Of a stretch of DNA of 64,000 nucleotides, positions 45,007-53,367 are shown in pieces. Within the stretch, counting starts at the first letter, position 1. Each line of letters begins with the position of its first letter. The position numbers and the translations under genes were made by a program. This DNA is from Marinifilum breve (GTDB lineage Bacteria > Bacteroidota > Bacteroidia > Bacteroidales > Marinifilaceae), in the NCBI RefSeq assembly GCF_003202155.1, contig NZ_QFLI01000005.1, positions 62,001 to 126,000 on the forward strand, read 5' to 3'. The notes beneath the pieces are model-generated. The model worked only from the letters and a program-made list of their open reading frames with translations, searched no databases and was not told where the DNA came from.

Positions 45007-47031
45007 ATGACAGAGAATAATAATCAAAATAAATCTCCTTTTTCAAAAGGGAAAAATGGGAACAACATGATTAAGCCTCCTAAATTCAATGCTTATTGGA
45101 TTTATGGTTTAATCGCAGTAGCCTTTATTGCCCTTAACTTGCTGGACTTGGGACAGAGCCCAAAAGAAACCAGTTGGCAAAAGGTTAAAAATGAAATGAT
45201 CCGCAACCAGGATGTTGACCGAATTGTTGTGATCAGAAATCTTTTAGAAGTAAACGTTTACCTAAGAGAAGAAAGTTTAGACAAGTATCCTGATCTTTTC
45301 GAATCTAGTTTTGATTCTCCATCTAAATCAGGTCCACATTATACCTTTCCTATTGGTACTGTTGAACAATTTGCTCAGCAACTAGAGAAAGCACAAGAAA
45401 AAATCTCTGAATACGACAGAATTGAGCCTGAATATACCACTCAGGAAAATCCTTTTGGTGATTTTATTATGTGGATACTTCCTTTTGCTTTAATCATCGG
45501 AATTTGGTTCTATGTTTTCCGCAGAATGAGCCGTGGTGCCGGTGGCGGTGGCGGAGGTGGTAACATCTTTAACGTTGGTAAATCGAAAGCTAAAGTTTTT
45601 GACAAGGAATCAAATATCAATGTAAACTTTAATGATGTTGCAGGTCTTGCTGAAGCCAAACAGGAAGTAGAAGAAATTGTAGAATTCCTAAAACATCCAC
45701 AACGATATACTAAATTGGGTGGTAAAATTCCTAAAGGAGCTTTACTTGTAGGCCCTCCGGGAACTGGTAAAACCTTATTGGCAAAAGCTGTTGCTGGTGA
45801 AGCAAACGTTCCTTTCTTCAGCATGTCGGGTTCCGATTTTGTTGAAATGTTCGTAGGTGTTGGTGCAAGCCGTGTTCGTGATTTGTTCAAACAAGCCAAA
45901 GAGAAAGCGCCTTGTATTGTATTTATCGATGAGATTGATGCAATTGGTCGTGCCCGTGGTAAAAACCCAAATATGGGATCGAACGACGAACGTGAGAATA
46001 CCTTGAACCAGTTGTTGACAGAAATGGATGGTTTCGATACCAATTCAGGAGTTATTATTTTGGCAGCAACCAACCGTGCTGACATTCTTGACCGTGCCTT
46101 AATGCGTGCAGGTCGTTTCGATCGTCAGATTCATGTTGAATTGCCAGATTTGAACGAAAGAAGAGAGATCTTTAATGTACACTTAAAACCATTAAAGCTT
46201 GATCCTAAAATTGATCAGGAATTTCTTGCAAAGCAAACTCCAGGTTTCTCGGGTGCTGATATTGCCAATGTTTGTAATGAAGCTGCTTTGATTGCGGCTA
46301 GAAAGAAAAAAGATATCATTGAAAAACAAGATTTCCTTGATGCGATCGATCGTATTATTGGTGGTCTTGAAAAGAAAAACAAGATCATTTCTTTAGAAGA
46401 GAAAAAGACAATTGCTTTTCACGAAGCTGGTCATGCCACAATTTCATGGTTGCTAGAGCATGCTCATCCTTTGGTAAAAGTTACCATTGTTCCTCGTGGT
46501 AAAGCTCTTGGTGCTGCTTGGTACCTTCCTGAAGAGAGAAGTATTACAACCAAAGAGCAAATGCTTGATGAAATGTGTTCTACTCTTGGAGGTAGAGCTG
46601 CCGAAGAAATTACTTTTGGCAAAGTATCAACAGGTGCTCAGAACGATTTAGAGAAAGTAACCAAGCAAGCAATTGCAATGGTATCAATCTTTGGTATGAG
46701 CGATAAGGTTGGTAATGTTAGTTACTACGATTCATCGGGACAATCTGATTATTCATTCTCGAAACCTTACAGTGAAAAAACTGCTGAGTTGATCGATCAA
46801 GAGGTAAAAACTTTGATTGAAAACAGCTACGAAAGAGCAAAACAAGTACTTCGTGATAATGAAGAAGGTCATAATAAATTGGCAGAACTTCTTTTAGAAC
46901 GTGAGGTAATCTTTAGCGAGGATCTTGAAGAAATCTTTGGCAAAAGAAATTTTGGCAAAGAGCAAGAAGTAGAAGAAAAGAAAATTGTTCCTCCAACCAC
47001 TGAAGGTGATAATGAAAGTAAAGCAGTTTAA
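45007..47031 (+). CDS. ftsH: ATP-dependent zinc metalloprotease FtsH
   Basis: 674 residues. Two membrane helices (FNAYWIYGLIAVAFIALNLL about 29-48 and GDFIMWILPFALIIGIWFYV about 152-171) flank a periplasmic domain. Next come a Gly-rich linker and an AAA+ module with Walker A GPPGTGKT, Walker B CIVFIDEID and the second region of homology ATNRADILDRALMRAGRFD. The zinc protease motif is HEAGH. It degrades unneeded membrane and cytosolic proteins. Co-transcribed with rsfS; closed by a terminator. Confidence 0.97.
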   Translation: MTENNNQNKSPFSKGKNGNNMIKPPKFNAYWIYGLIAVAFIALNLLDLGQSPKETSWQKVKNEMIRNQDVDRIVVIRNLLEVNVYLREESLDKYPDLFESSFDSPSKSGPHYTFPIGTVEQFAQQLEKAQEKISEYDRIEPEYTTQENPFGDFIMWILPFALIIGIWFYVFRRMSRGAGGGGGGGNIFNVGKSKAKVFDKESNINVNFNDVAGLAEAKQEVEEIVEFLKHPQRYTKLGGKIPKGALLVGPPGTGKTLLAKAVAGEANVPFFSMSGSDFVEMFVGVGASRVRDLFKQAKEKAPCIVFIDEIDAIGRARGKNPNMGSNDERENTLNQLLTEMDGFDTNSGVIILAATNRADILDRALMRAGRFDRQIHVELPDLNERREIFNVHLKPLKLDPKIDQEFLAKQTPGFSGADIANVCNEAALIAARKKKDIIEKQDFLDAIDRIIGGLEKKNKIISLEEKKTIAFHEAGHATISWLLEHAHPLVKVTIVPRGKALGAAWYLPEERSITTKEQMLDEMCSTLGGRAAEEITFGKVSTGAQNDLEKVTKQAIAMVSIFGMSDKVGNVSYYDSSGQSDYSFSKPYSEKTAELIDQEVKTLIENSYERAKQVLRDNEEGHNKLAELLLEREVIFSEDLEEIFGKRNFGKEQEVEEKKIVPPTTEGDNESKAV

Positions 47032-47052
47032 TCTGTATTAACTGAATATTTG

Positions 47053-47090
47053 AAAGCTGGATTACCAATGGTAATTCAGCTTTTCTTTTT
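47053..47090 (+). terminator. Terminator after rsfS-ftsH
   Basis: AAAGCTGGATTACC and GGTAATTCAGCTTT form a 14-base stem with one wobble over a 3-base loop, followed by TCTTTTT, 21 bases after the ftsH stop. Confidence 0.88.
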
Positions 47091-47184
47091 GACACATTTT
47101 AAAGATATGCTGACAAACAATCTGTAAGATGTTGTTAAAACATGATCTCAGAAGATCTTACTCAAATAAGTCGTGAAAAAACAC

Positions 47185-47192
47185 TATTTTTG
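47185..47192 (+). promoter_or_regulatory. Candidate -7 element for cdsA
   Basis: TATTTTTG fits TAnnTTTG, but no TTG is found at the expected distance upstream. The predicted start would leave a leader of about 55 bases to the GTG start at 47255. Confidence 0.35.
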
Positions 47193-47254
47193 AAAGCTGA
47201 AACACTAACTGAACAAATTGATGCTTGCATCAAAGAACTATTAATTCATTTCAC

Positions 47255-48079
47255 GTGGGGAACTTTTTAACAAGAACATTATTTGGAGCGATATTCGTAA
47301 TTGTACTTATAGCAGGAATCATTATTCATCCCTTTGCTTTTTTTGCAGTATTTATGGGTATTACAATTCTAGCTAGCTTTGAATTCTACAAGCTCATTCA
47401 AAAAAACAATTGCGTTCCTCAAATTGCCACAGGATTAATTGGCGCAGCACTTTTGTTCACATCATGCTTTGCATACACTCATTATAACAATTCCACACTA
47501 TTTGCCTTGTTTGTTCCTTTACTGGTACTTATCCCAATAATTGAGATGTACCGAAAAAAAGAAAATCCTTTTGGGAACATAGCTTATACATTTATGGGAT
47601 TGTTGTATGTAGCGTTACCCTTTTCTCTTTTGAATTTCATGGTGTTCCCTTTTGGAGATAATCAATTTCATTGGGAGATTTTAATGGGCATTTTCGTTTT
47701 AATTTGGGCGAATGACACTGGAGCCTATTTGGTTGGAGTAAACTTTGGAAAACATCGTTTATTCGAGAGAATTTCTCCTAAAAAATCATGGGAAGGAAGC
47801 ATTGGAGGTGCAGTAATTACACTTGCCATTGCATATTTGATTTCATTATACTCAAAGGAATTAACTTCTGCACAATGGATCATTGGCGGAGCTATTGTTG
47901 TGGTATTCGGATCCATGGGTGATTTGGTAGAATCCTTACTAAAAAGAAGCATTAACATCAAAGATTCAGGAAACTTGATCCCTGGTCATGGTGGTTTATT
48001 AGATCGATTCGATGCCATATTACTTGTTTCACCTATGATATTCGTATTTCTTCAAATCATCAATGAGTTCTTCCGTTAA
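47255..48079 (+). CDS. cdsA: Phosphatidate cytidylyltransferase (CDP-diglyceride synthase)
   Basis: 274 residues from a GTG at 47255 giving MGNFLTRTLFGA, which fits the family start (NLxTRTxxGA). A TTG ten codons earlier is the alternative; no ATG is available in frame. There are about eight membrane helices and the CdsA signature near the C-terminus (KDSGNLIPGHGGLLDRFDAI), preceded by SPKKSWEGSIGG. It makes CDP-diacylglycerol from phosphatidate and CTP for phospholipid synthesis in the inner membrane. It follows ftsH after a terminator. Confidence 0.94.
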   Translation: MGNFLTRTLFGAIFVIVLIAGIIIHPFAFFAVFMGITILASFEFYKLIQKNNCVPQIATGLIGAALLFTSCFAYTHYNNSTLFALFVPLLVLIPIIEMYRKKENPFGNIAYTFMGLLYVALPFSLLNFMVFPFGDNQFHWEILMGIFVLIWANDTGAYLVGVNFGKHRLFERISPKKSWEGSIGGAVITLAIAYLISLYSKELTSAQWIIGGAIVVVFGSMGDLVESLLKRSINIKDSGNLIPGHGGLLDRFDAILLVSPMIFVFLQIINEFFR

Positions 48080-48136
48080 AAAACTCATAATCATTACAAG
48101 TCAAGAATAAAATCCAAAAAGAAAAAGGTATTTTTA

Positions 48137-48166
48137 GTAGAAATTCAATCTAAAAATAATTTCTAC
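48137..48166 (+). promoter_or_regulatory. Inverted repeat directly before the SDR start codon
   Basis: GTAGAAATT (48137-48145) and AATTTCTAC (48158-48166) are exact inverses, 12 bases apart, and the second arm touches the ATG at 48167. A TATTTTTA resembling a -7 element ends at 48136. It may be an operator or a leader hairpin that affects translation. Confidence 0.5.
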
Positions 48167-48943
48167 ATGGATTTAAATATTAAAGATCAACTTTTTGTAG
48201 TCTGCGGTGCAACTTCTGGTTTTGGAGCTGCAGTATTAAACTACCTGGTTCAGGATGGAGCCAAAGTAATTGCTATTGCACGTAGCAATGAAAAACTAAT
48301 TGAACTAGAGAAAGAGTACCCCAACTCCATTGAAAGGTTAAGTGCTGACATTACCGTACCTGAGAGCATACAAGTTTTACTGGATAAAATAAATAACAGG
48401 AAAATTTCAGGTGTATTTGTAAATGCCGGAGGTCCGCCAGCTATGAAAACCTTAGAAACAAAAATTGAAGATTGGGACAATGCCTATCATCAATTACTGC
48501 GTTGGAAAGTAGCACTTACGCAAGCCCTAATTCCCTTAATGATGAAAGAATCTTATGGAAGAATGGTGTTCCTGGAAAGTTCATCTGTAAAACAGCCTAT
48601 CGACAATTTGGTTCTAAGTACATCCTTAAGACTTTCCGTGGTAGGATTTGTAAAAACATTATCTCAGGAAATTGCTGATTCGGGTGTAACTTTAAATATT
48701 GTTGGACCAGGTTATCATGAAACTCCGGCCATCAATCGTTTATTGGATAAAAAAGCTGAGCAGGAAAATATCACAACACAGGAAGCCAAAGATAAAATAG
48801 CAGCAGGAATTCGAATGAAAAAAATGGGAAATCCTGATGATTTAGGGCAATTGGCAGCTTGGCTATTATCTCCCGCTTCGGGATACATCACTGGTCAGAC
48901 CATTAGCGTTGATGGTGGACAAATATTAGGTGTACACGGTTAA
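48167..48943 (+). CDS. Short-chain dehydrogenase/reductase family protein without the catalytic Tyr/Lys
   Basis: 258 residues of SDR fold: nucleotide motif VCGATSGFGAAV (residues 12-23; Cys in place of the usual Thr), FVNAGGPPAM, and the ESSSVKQP serine segment. At the place of YxxxK, alignment gives STSLR, so Tyr becomes Ser and Lys becomes Arg. The C-terminal SGYITGQTISVDGGQILG is normal. It is a divergent SDR that may bind NAD(P) but is unlikely to use the standard mechanism. Monocistronic. Confidence 0.85.
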   Translation: MDLNIKDQLFVVCGATSGFGAAVLNYLVQDGAKVIAIARSNEKLIELEKEYPNSIERLSADITVPESIQVLLDKINNRKISGVFVNAGGPPAMKTLETKIEDWDNAYHQLLRWKVALTQALIPLMMKESYGRMVFLESSSVKQPIDNLVLSTSLRLSVVGFVKTLSQEIADSGVTLNIVGPGYHETPAINRLLDKKAEQENITTQEAKDKIAAGIRMKKMGNPDDLGQLAAWLLSPASGYITGQTISVDGGQILGVHG

Positions 48944-49024
48944 ATTTACAATTTCATTTGCTTCCAATTAGGATAAACATTAACTTAATAGAACCCAAAA
49001 TGTAATCCTAAAAACTCTTGTACA

Positions 49025-49288
49025 ATGAAGAATTTACTCGACAACATTTTAAACTTCTTCAATTCAACTAATGAGGAAGAATTTTACTACGTAAAAATGG
49101 AACGCAATGAAAAGTGCTATTGCGATAGTGGCAAAAAATACAAATCCTGTCATTATCCAGATCATCAAAAAAGAAGCAAAATTGCGGTTCGAAAAATAGA
49201 TGAAAAAACAGGCGAAGAAGAAATTAAAATCTTATCGGTAAAAAAACTAAGAAAAGAGCATTTTAGAGTTAGAACCAGTGTAAGTTAA
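49025..49288 (+). CDS. Small SEC-C motif protein
   Basis: 87 residues. The zinc-binding SEC-C motif CYCDSGKKYKSCH (C31, C33, C42, H43) is like the tail of SecA and is found alone in many small proteins. The rest is Lys-rich and lacks a signal peptide. The role is unknown, possibly contact with nucleic acid or protein partners. It is followed by a strong terminator shared with the convergent cytochrome gene. Confidence 0.8.
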   Translation: MKNLLDNILNFFNSTNEEEFYYVKMERNEKCYCDSGKKYKSCHYPDHQKRSKIAVRKIDEKTGEEEIKILSVKKLRKEHFRVRTSVS

Positions 49289-49297
49289 AATATTCTC

Positions 49298-49332
49298 AAA
49301 AGAGATCATTCTAACGAATGATCTCTTTTTAT
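49298..49332. terminator. Bidirectional terminator between SEC-C and cytochrome genes
   Basis: AAAAGAGATCATTC and GAATGATCTCTTTT form a perfect 14-pair stem with loop TAAC, followed by T-rich sequence. The stop codon of the minus-strand cytochrome gene (49329-49331) lies at its edge. Confidence 0.92.
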
Positions 49333-49766
49333 TTTCTTTTTACTACCTTAACCTGATCGAGAGTGATACTTCCATAATCGTTTCCCCAAGAATTTAGTAT
49401 GTAATTGAATACCAAAACCAATTCCTCATCAGTCAATCCAGAGGCAGGCATCAGGCTATTGTATTTCACTCCATTTACTTTTATAGGTTTATTACTTCCA
49501 AACTTCACCATGTAAATGGCATCTTCTAAATTCTCTCGTAAATAATCAGCATCTGCCAAAGGCGGATAAAACTTTTCTATTCCTTTCCCCGACTTCATAT
49601 GGCAATTCATACACTTCGCTCGATATAAAACTGCTCCTTTCTCTAAGTCCTGTTCCGACAAACTTATATTCTGATCTGTACTTACTGTCTTCTTTTTATC
49701 AGATCCTCCGCAAGCCGTAACTAGAAAGAATGAGAAAAAGACAAATATTAGGTTTATTAATTTCAT
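49329..49766 (-). CDS. Lipoprotein c-type cytochrome (monohaem)
   Basis: 145 residues. The signal peptide ends in a lipobox LVTAC (C19), so the protein is lipid-anchored. One haem site CMNCH (C52, C55, H56) and a likely Met ligand in the NSLMPASGLTDEEL region near residue 108. This is a class I cytochrome c, plausibly an electron carrier between ACIII and the caa3 oxidase encoded next door. It is divergent from sco across 225 bp and ends in a shared terminator. Confidence 0.9.
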   Translation of the reverse strand: MKLINLIFVFFSFFLVTACGGSDKKKTVSTDQNISLSEQDLEKGAVLYRAKCMNCHMKSGKGIEKFYPPLADADYLRENLEDAIYMVKFGSNKPIKVNGVKYNSLMPASGLTDEELVLVFNYILNSWGNDYGSITLDQVKVVKRK

Positions 49767-49979
49767 GCTTCAGATTCTTGTTTAGACCTAATAAAAATAA
49801 TCAACACAAGTGATATTATCAAAATAAATCTATCATCTAAATAGCTAAGTGTCGTAAAAAAAGAAAGTTAAGCATAAAAAACTACAAAATTATTTTATAT
49901 ATTTATATAGAACCACTTAACCGGACGAGAATAATTTTATTGGATTATTGCCCATTTTCTCTCCTTAACCCTAAAATTT

Positions 49980-49991
49980 GGAGGAATAACT
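49980..49991 (+). promoter_or_regulatory. Canonical Shine-Dalgarno sequence of the sco gene
   Basis: GGAGG at 49980-49984 with 7 bases to the ATG. Such a full anti-SD match is unusual in this window, where most genes lack one. Confidence 0.6.
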
Positions 49992-50774
49992 ATGAAGTTA
50001 AAACTTGCTATTTGCCTTGCCTTTCTTCTTCAATCTTTTATTTCGGTTAGTCAAAATGCTAAAGAGTTATATTATGACTTTGAGGTAGGTGTAATAGAAC
50101 ACCTTGAAGAATATATCCCTGAGGACATAATGATTACCAACGAAGCAGGTGAATTGGTTAATCTAAAAAAGCAGATCGATAAGCCTACTGCATTAATATT
50201 TGTATACTACCGATGTCCCGGAATTTGCAGTCCCTTAATGGATGGATTGGCAGAAGTTATTGAAAAAAGTGACTTAGAACTTTCCGAAGATTACCAAGTA
50301 ATCACAATCAGTTTTGATCCTACAGAAACCATTGACTTGGCCATTAAAAAGAAAAACAACTACAAATCTTTGGTAAAAGAAAAAAACACCGAAGAAGGTT
50401 GGAAGTTCTTCACTGCAGACAGTCTTAACATAGCTAAAGCAACACAAAGCATGGGATTTCGTTACAAAAAAACTGGTAACGACTATACACATGCAGCTAC
50501 AGTTATCGTATTGAGTCCAGAAGGTAAGATTACCCGATATTTAAATGGAACTTATTTTCTTCCATTCGAATTTAAGCTGGCCATGCTTGAGGCGTCCAAA
50601 GGTCAAGCCGGACCTACCATCAATAAAATATTACAATATTGTTATTCATATGATCCTGTAGGACAGGCCTATGTTTTAAATATTACAAAAATTACAGGTA
50701 CAATCATACTTGCAATGGGAATCATCATATTCCTATTACTGGTGATTAGAAAACCACGAAAAAAAAGAAGTTAA
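49992..50774 (+). CDS. SCO1/SenC copper chaperone for cytochrome oxidase
   Basis: 260 residues. Signal peptide (LAICLAFLLQSFISVS), a thioredoxin fold with copper motif CPGIC (C75, C79) and the distal ligand His167 (DYTHAATV), and a C-terminal membrane helix (ILAMGIIIFLLLVIRK). Sco delivers copper to the CuA site of subunit II. It heads the oxidase gene cluster, 71 bp before ctaD, which supports this role. Confidence 0.94.
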   Translation: MKLKLAICLAFLLQSFISVSQNAKELYYDFEVGVIEHLEEYIPEDIMITNEAGELVNLKKQIDKPTALIFVYYRCPGICSPLMDGLAEVIEKSDLELSEDYQVITISFDPTETIDLAIKKKNNYKSLVKEKNTEEGWKFFTADSLNIAKATQSMGFRYKKTGNDYTHAATVIVLSPEGKITRYLNGTYFLPFEFKLAMLEASKGQAGPTINKILQYCYSYDPVGQAYVLNITKITGTIILAMGIIIFLLLVIRKPRKKRS

Positions 50775-50845
50775 CCACAAATTACACCATTCAAAAACAG
50801 TAATTATCGTGTAATCTGTAGTCAAATAAATTAATACCTACACAT

Positions 50846-52456
50846 ATGTCAGAAGCCGTAAATCAGCACACCGAGGTGAGTTACCTTGAATACAAAGGAC
50901 GATTCAAAGGACTGTTTGCCTGGATTTTCTCGACAGACCACAAACGCATTGGTCTGCTCTATTTGTACAGCATGTTAGTATTGTTTAGTGTAGCAGCCCT
51001 GCTTGGACTTGCCATGAAAATTGAGCTTATTGCTCCGGGCAAGACCATTATGGATGCTCAAACCTACAACAGCTTCTTTACACTGCATGGTATTACAATG
51101 ATATTCCTGATTGTGGTACCAGGCTTGCCAGCTGTTTTTGGGAATTTCTTTCTGCCAATCATGATTGGAGCAAAAGATGTAGCCTTCCCAAAGTTAAACC
51201 TACTCTCATGGTGGATTTATATTATTGGAGCTTTCATTGCATTATCAGCTCAGTTTATAGGTGATGGTCCTCCAGATACAGGTTGGACATTCTACGCTCC
51301 ATATAGTTTCAGAACAGGAACCAATATGCTACCGGCGGTTACGGGTGCATTTGTTTTAGGTTTCTCATCCATTGCTACAGGTATTAACTTTATTGTAACC
51401 ATTCACAGAATGCGTGCTCCGGGAATGACTTGGATGAAAATGCCACTGTTCCCTTGGGCACTATACGGAACTTCCTGGATTCAAGTACTGGCAACTCCGA
51501 TTGTAGGTGTTACCCTTTTAATGATTGTATTGGAACGCACCATGCAGATTGGATTTTTCGATCCTGCATTAGGAGGCGATCCAATCCTTTATCAGCATCT
51601 GTTCTGGATCTACTCCCACCCTGCTGTATACATCATGATATTACCTGCCATGGGTGTGATTTCTGAAATCATTCCAACATTTGCACGTAAGACCATCTTC
51701 GGATACAAGGCAATTGTGGTTTCTACATTGGCCATTGCTTTTGTTGGTTACTTTGTGTGGGGACATCACATGTTTACCTCGGGAATGAGTGGTACCGCCC
51801 TTTACACATTCTCTATACTAACATTCTTCGTAGCCATACCTAGTGCAATTAAAATTTTTAACTGGGTGGCAACTCTTCATAAGGCATCTATTGATATTCA
51901 AACCCCATTCTTATGGGCACTTTGCTTCCTGTTTGTCTTTATGGTTGGTGGATTATCGGGAATGGTGTTGGGAGCATTATCAACCAATGTGCATTTGCAT
52001 GATACCGCTTTTGTTGTGGCTCACTTCCACTTTATTGTATTTGGTGGAACAGGCTATGCCTTCTTTGGAGCCATTCATTATTGGTATCCTAAAATGTTTG
52101 GCAAAATGTACGACAAATCATGGGCGAATATTGGTTTGGCAATATTCTTTACAGGATTCAATATCCTTTACCTGCCAATGTTCTATTTGGGTATGACAGG
52201 TATGCCTCGCAGATATTACGACTATGTTGATGAATTCCATGGCCCAAATATCGTATCATCACTAGGTGCATTACTAATGATTTCAGGTTTGATAATAATT
52301 ATTACCAACCTAGTACGCTCTGCAAAACATGGTGAACCAGCCGTGGCTGATCCTTGGAAAGGCAAAACTCTGGAATGGACTGTGGCAAGTCCTCCAAGCC
52401 TTGAAAATTTTGAAGAAATTCCAACTGTAACCAAACACCCATACGGATATGAATGA
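50846..52456 (+). CDS. ctaD: Cytochrome c oxidase subunit I (caa3 type, A2-like)
   Basis: 536 residues with 12 membrane helices. Haem a and CuB ligands are visible in FFTLHGITMIF, the WIYSHPAVYIMILPAMG helix (His-Tyr pair), the VWGHHMFTSG His-His and the late VVAHFHFIVFGGTGYAFFGA. The D-channel glutamate of type A1 enzymes (HPEVY) is Ala, and YS precedes HP; the YSHP pattern is that of type A2 oxidases such as Rhodothermus caa3. It reduces oxygen and pumps protons. It overlaps ctaE by 8 bases. Confidence 0.96.
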   Translation: MSEAVNQHTEVSYLEYKGRFKGLFAWIFSTDHKRIGLLYLYSMLVLFSVAALLGLAMKIELIAPGKTIMDAQTYNSFFTLHGITMIFLIVVPGLPAVFGNFFLPIMIGAKDVAFPKLNLLSWWIYIIGAFIALSAQFIGDGPPDTGWTFYAPYSFRTGTNMLPAVTGAFVLGFSSIATGINFIVTIHRMRAPGMTWMKMPLFPWALYGTSWIQVLATPIVGVTLLMIVLERTMQIGFFDPALGGDPILYQHLFWIYSHPAVYIMILPAMGVISEIIPTFARKTIFGYKAIVVSTLAIAFVGYFVWGHHMFTSGMSGTALYTFSILTFFVAIPSAIKIFNWVATLHKASIDIQTPFLWALCFLFVFMVGGLSGMVLGALSTNVHLHDTAFVVAHFHFIVFGGTGYAFFGAIHYWYPKMFGKMYDKSWANIGLAIFFTGFNILYLPMFYLGMTGMPRRYYDYVDEFHGPNIVSSLGALLMISGLIIIITNLVRSAKHGEPAVADPWKGKTLEWTVASPPSLENFEEIPTVTKHPYGYE

Positions 52457-53066
52457 TCATCAGGTACACATAGACGAACACAGAGACGATGAAGGTGCTA
52501 AAACCGGTATGTGGATTTTCATTTTCACCGAACTTCTATTATTTGGTGGACTATTCATTGCCTATTCGGTTTATCGATATTTAAATCCTTTGGCTTTTCA
52601 TTTGGCTGCCGAAGAGCTGGACACTACTCTGGGTACAATCAATACAGTTATTCTACTGGTAAGCAGTATGACTATTGCCATGTCGATTAGTGCCATTCAG
52701 TACAAGAACAAAAAGCTTACGCTGATATTAATGGGGGTTACTCTTCTGTTGGCCCTGGCTTTTATGGTGAACAAATATTTCGAATGGAGTGGTAAAATCT
52801 CTCATGGAATTTATCCGGGAAGTATGACATTGCAAGAAGCAAGTAGAGGTGAATTACTATTCTTTGGATTGTACTACGCAATGACAGGCTTACATGCTCT
52901 TCACATTGTTATAGGTATGGCATTTATTGGATATGTAATGCACTTGGTTGTTAAAAATGAGGTGCAGCATGATAATTTCGTCATTCTCGAAAATAGTGGA
53001 CTGTATTGGCACCTTGTCGATTTAATTTGGATTTTCCTTTTCCCATTATTTTATCTCATTACCTAA
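52449..53066 (+). CDS. ctaE: Cytochrome c oxidase subunit III
   Basis: 205 residues with five membrane helices. GMWIFIFTELLLFGGLFIAY holds the conserved Glu of helix III, and YYAMTGLHALHIVIGMAFIG and YWHLVDLIWIFLFPLFYLIT are family-typical. It stabilises subunit I and its proton uptake. Its ATG overlaps the ctaD stop region by 8 bases (different frame), indicating tight co-translation. Confidence 0.95.
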   Translation: MNDHQVHIDEHRDDEGAKTGMWIFIFTELLLFGGLFIAYSVYRYLNPLAFHLAAEELDTTLGTINTVILLVSSMTIAMSISAIQYKNKKLTLILMGVTLLLALAFMVNKYFEWSGKISHGIYPGSMTLQEASRGELLFFGLYYAMTGLHALHIVIGMAFIGYVMHLVVKNEVQHDNFVILENSGLYWHLVDLIWIFLFPLFYLIT

Positions 53067-53076
53067 ATAAAGCACT

Positions 53077-53364
53077 ATGGAAAAAGACCAACATACACAC
53101 ATCGTAAAATACAAAACATATGTATATGTCTTGATCGCACTGCTGTTTATGACATTTGTATCAGTAGCAGTAACAGAAATTGATTTGGGCCCATATACGG
53201 TTACCATGGCATTACTACTGGCAAGTATCAAGTCGGTTTTGGTATTGCTGATATTTATGCATTTAAAATTCGACAAGAAATTTTATGGCATTATGGTGGC
53301 AAGTGTGTTTTTGCTACTGGCCTGCGTTATAGTTATTACATTCATGGACTACTTATACCGATAG
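53077..53364 (+). CDS. Cytochrome c oxidase subunit IV-type small membrane protein
   Basis: 95 residues with three membrane helices (YVYVLIALLFMTFVSVAVTE; MALLLASIKSVLVLLIFMHL; MVASVFLLLACVIVITFMDY). This matches prokaryotic subunit IV/CtaF-like proteins that support oxidase assembly. Spacing is 10 bp after ctaE and 3 bp before coxB. Confidence 0.9.
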   Translation: MEKDQHTHIVKYKTYVYVLIALLFMTFVSVAVTEIDLGPYTVTMALLLASIKSVLVLLIFMHLKFDKKFYGIMVASVFLLLACVIVITFMDYLYR

Positions 53365-53367
53365 CTT

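Noticed and set aside
45510-46085. A 191-codon open frame antisense to ftsH
   Set aside because: It mirrors the conserved AAA+ codons, with low-complexity Pro and Ser runs caused by the Gly-rich linker. No start signal supports it.
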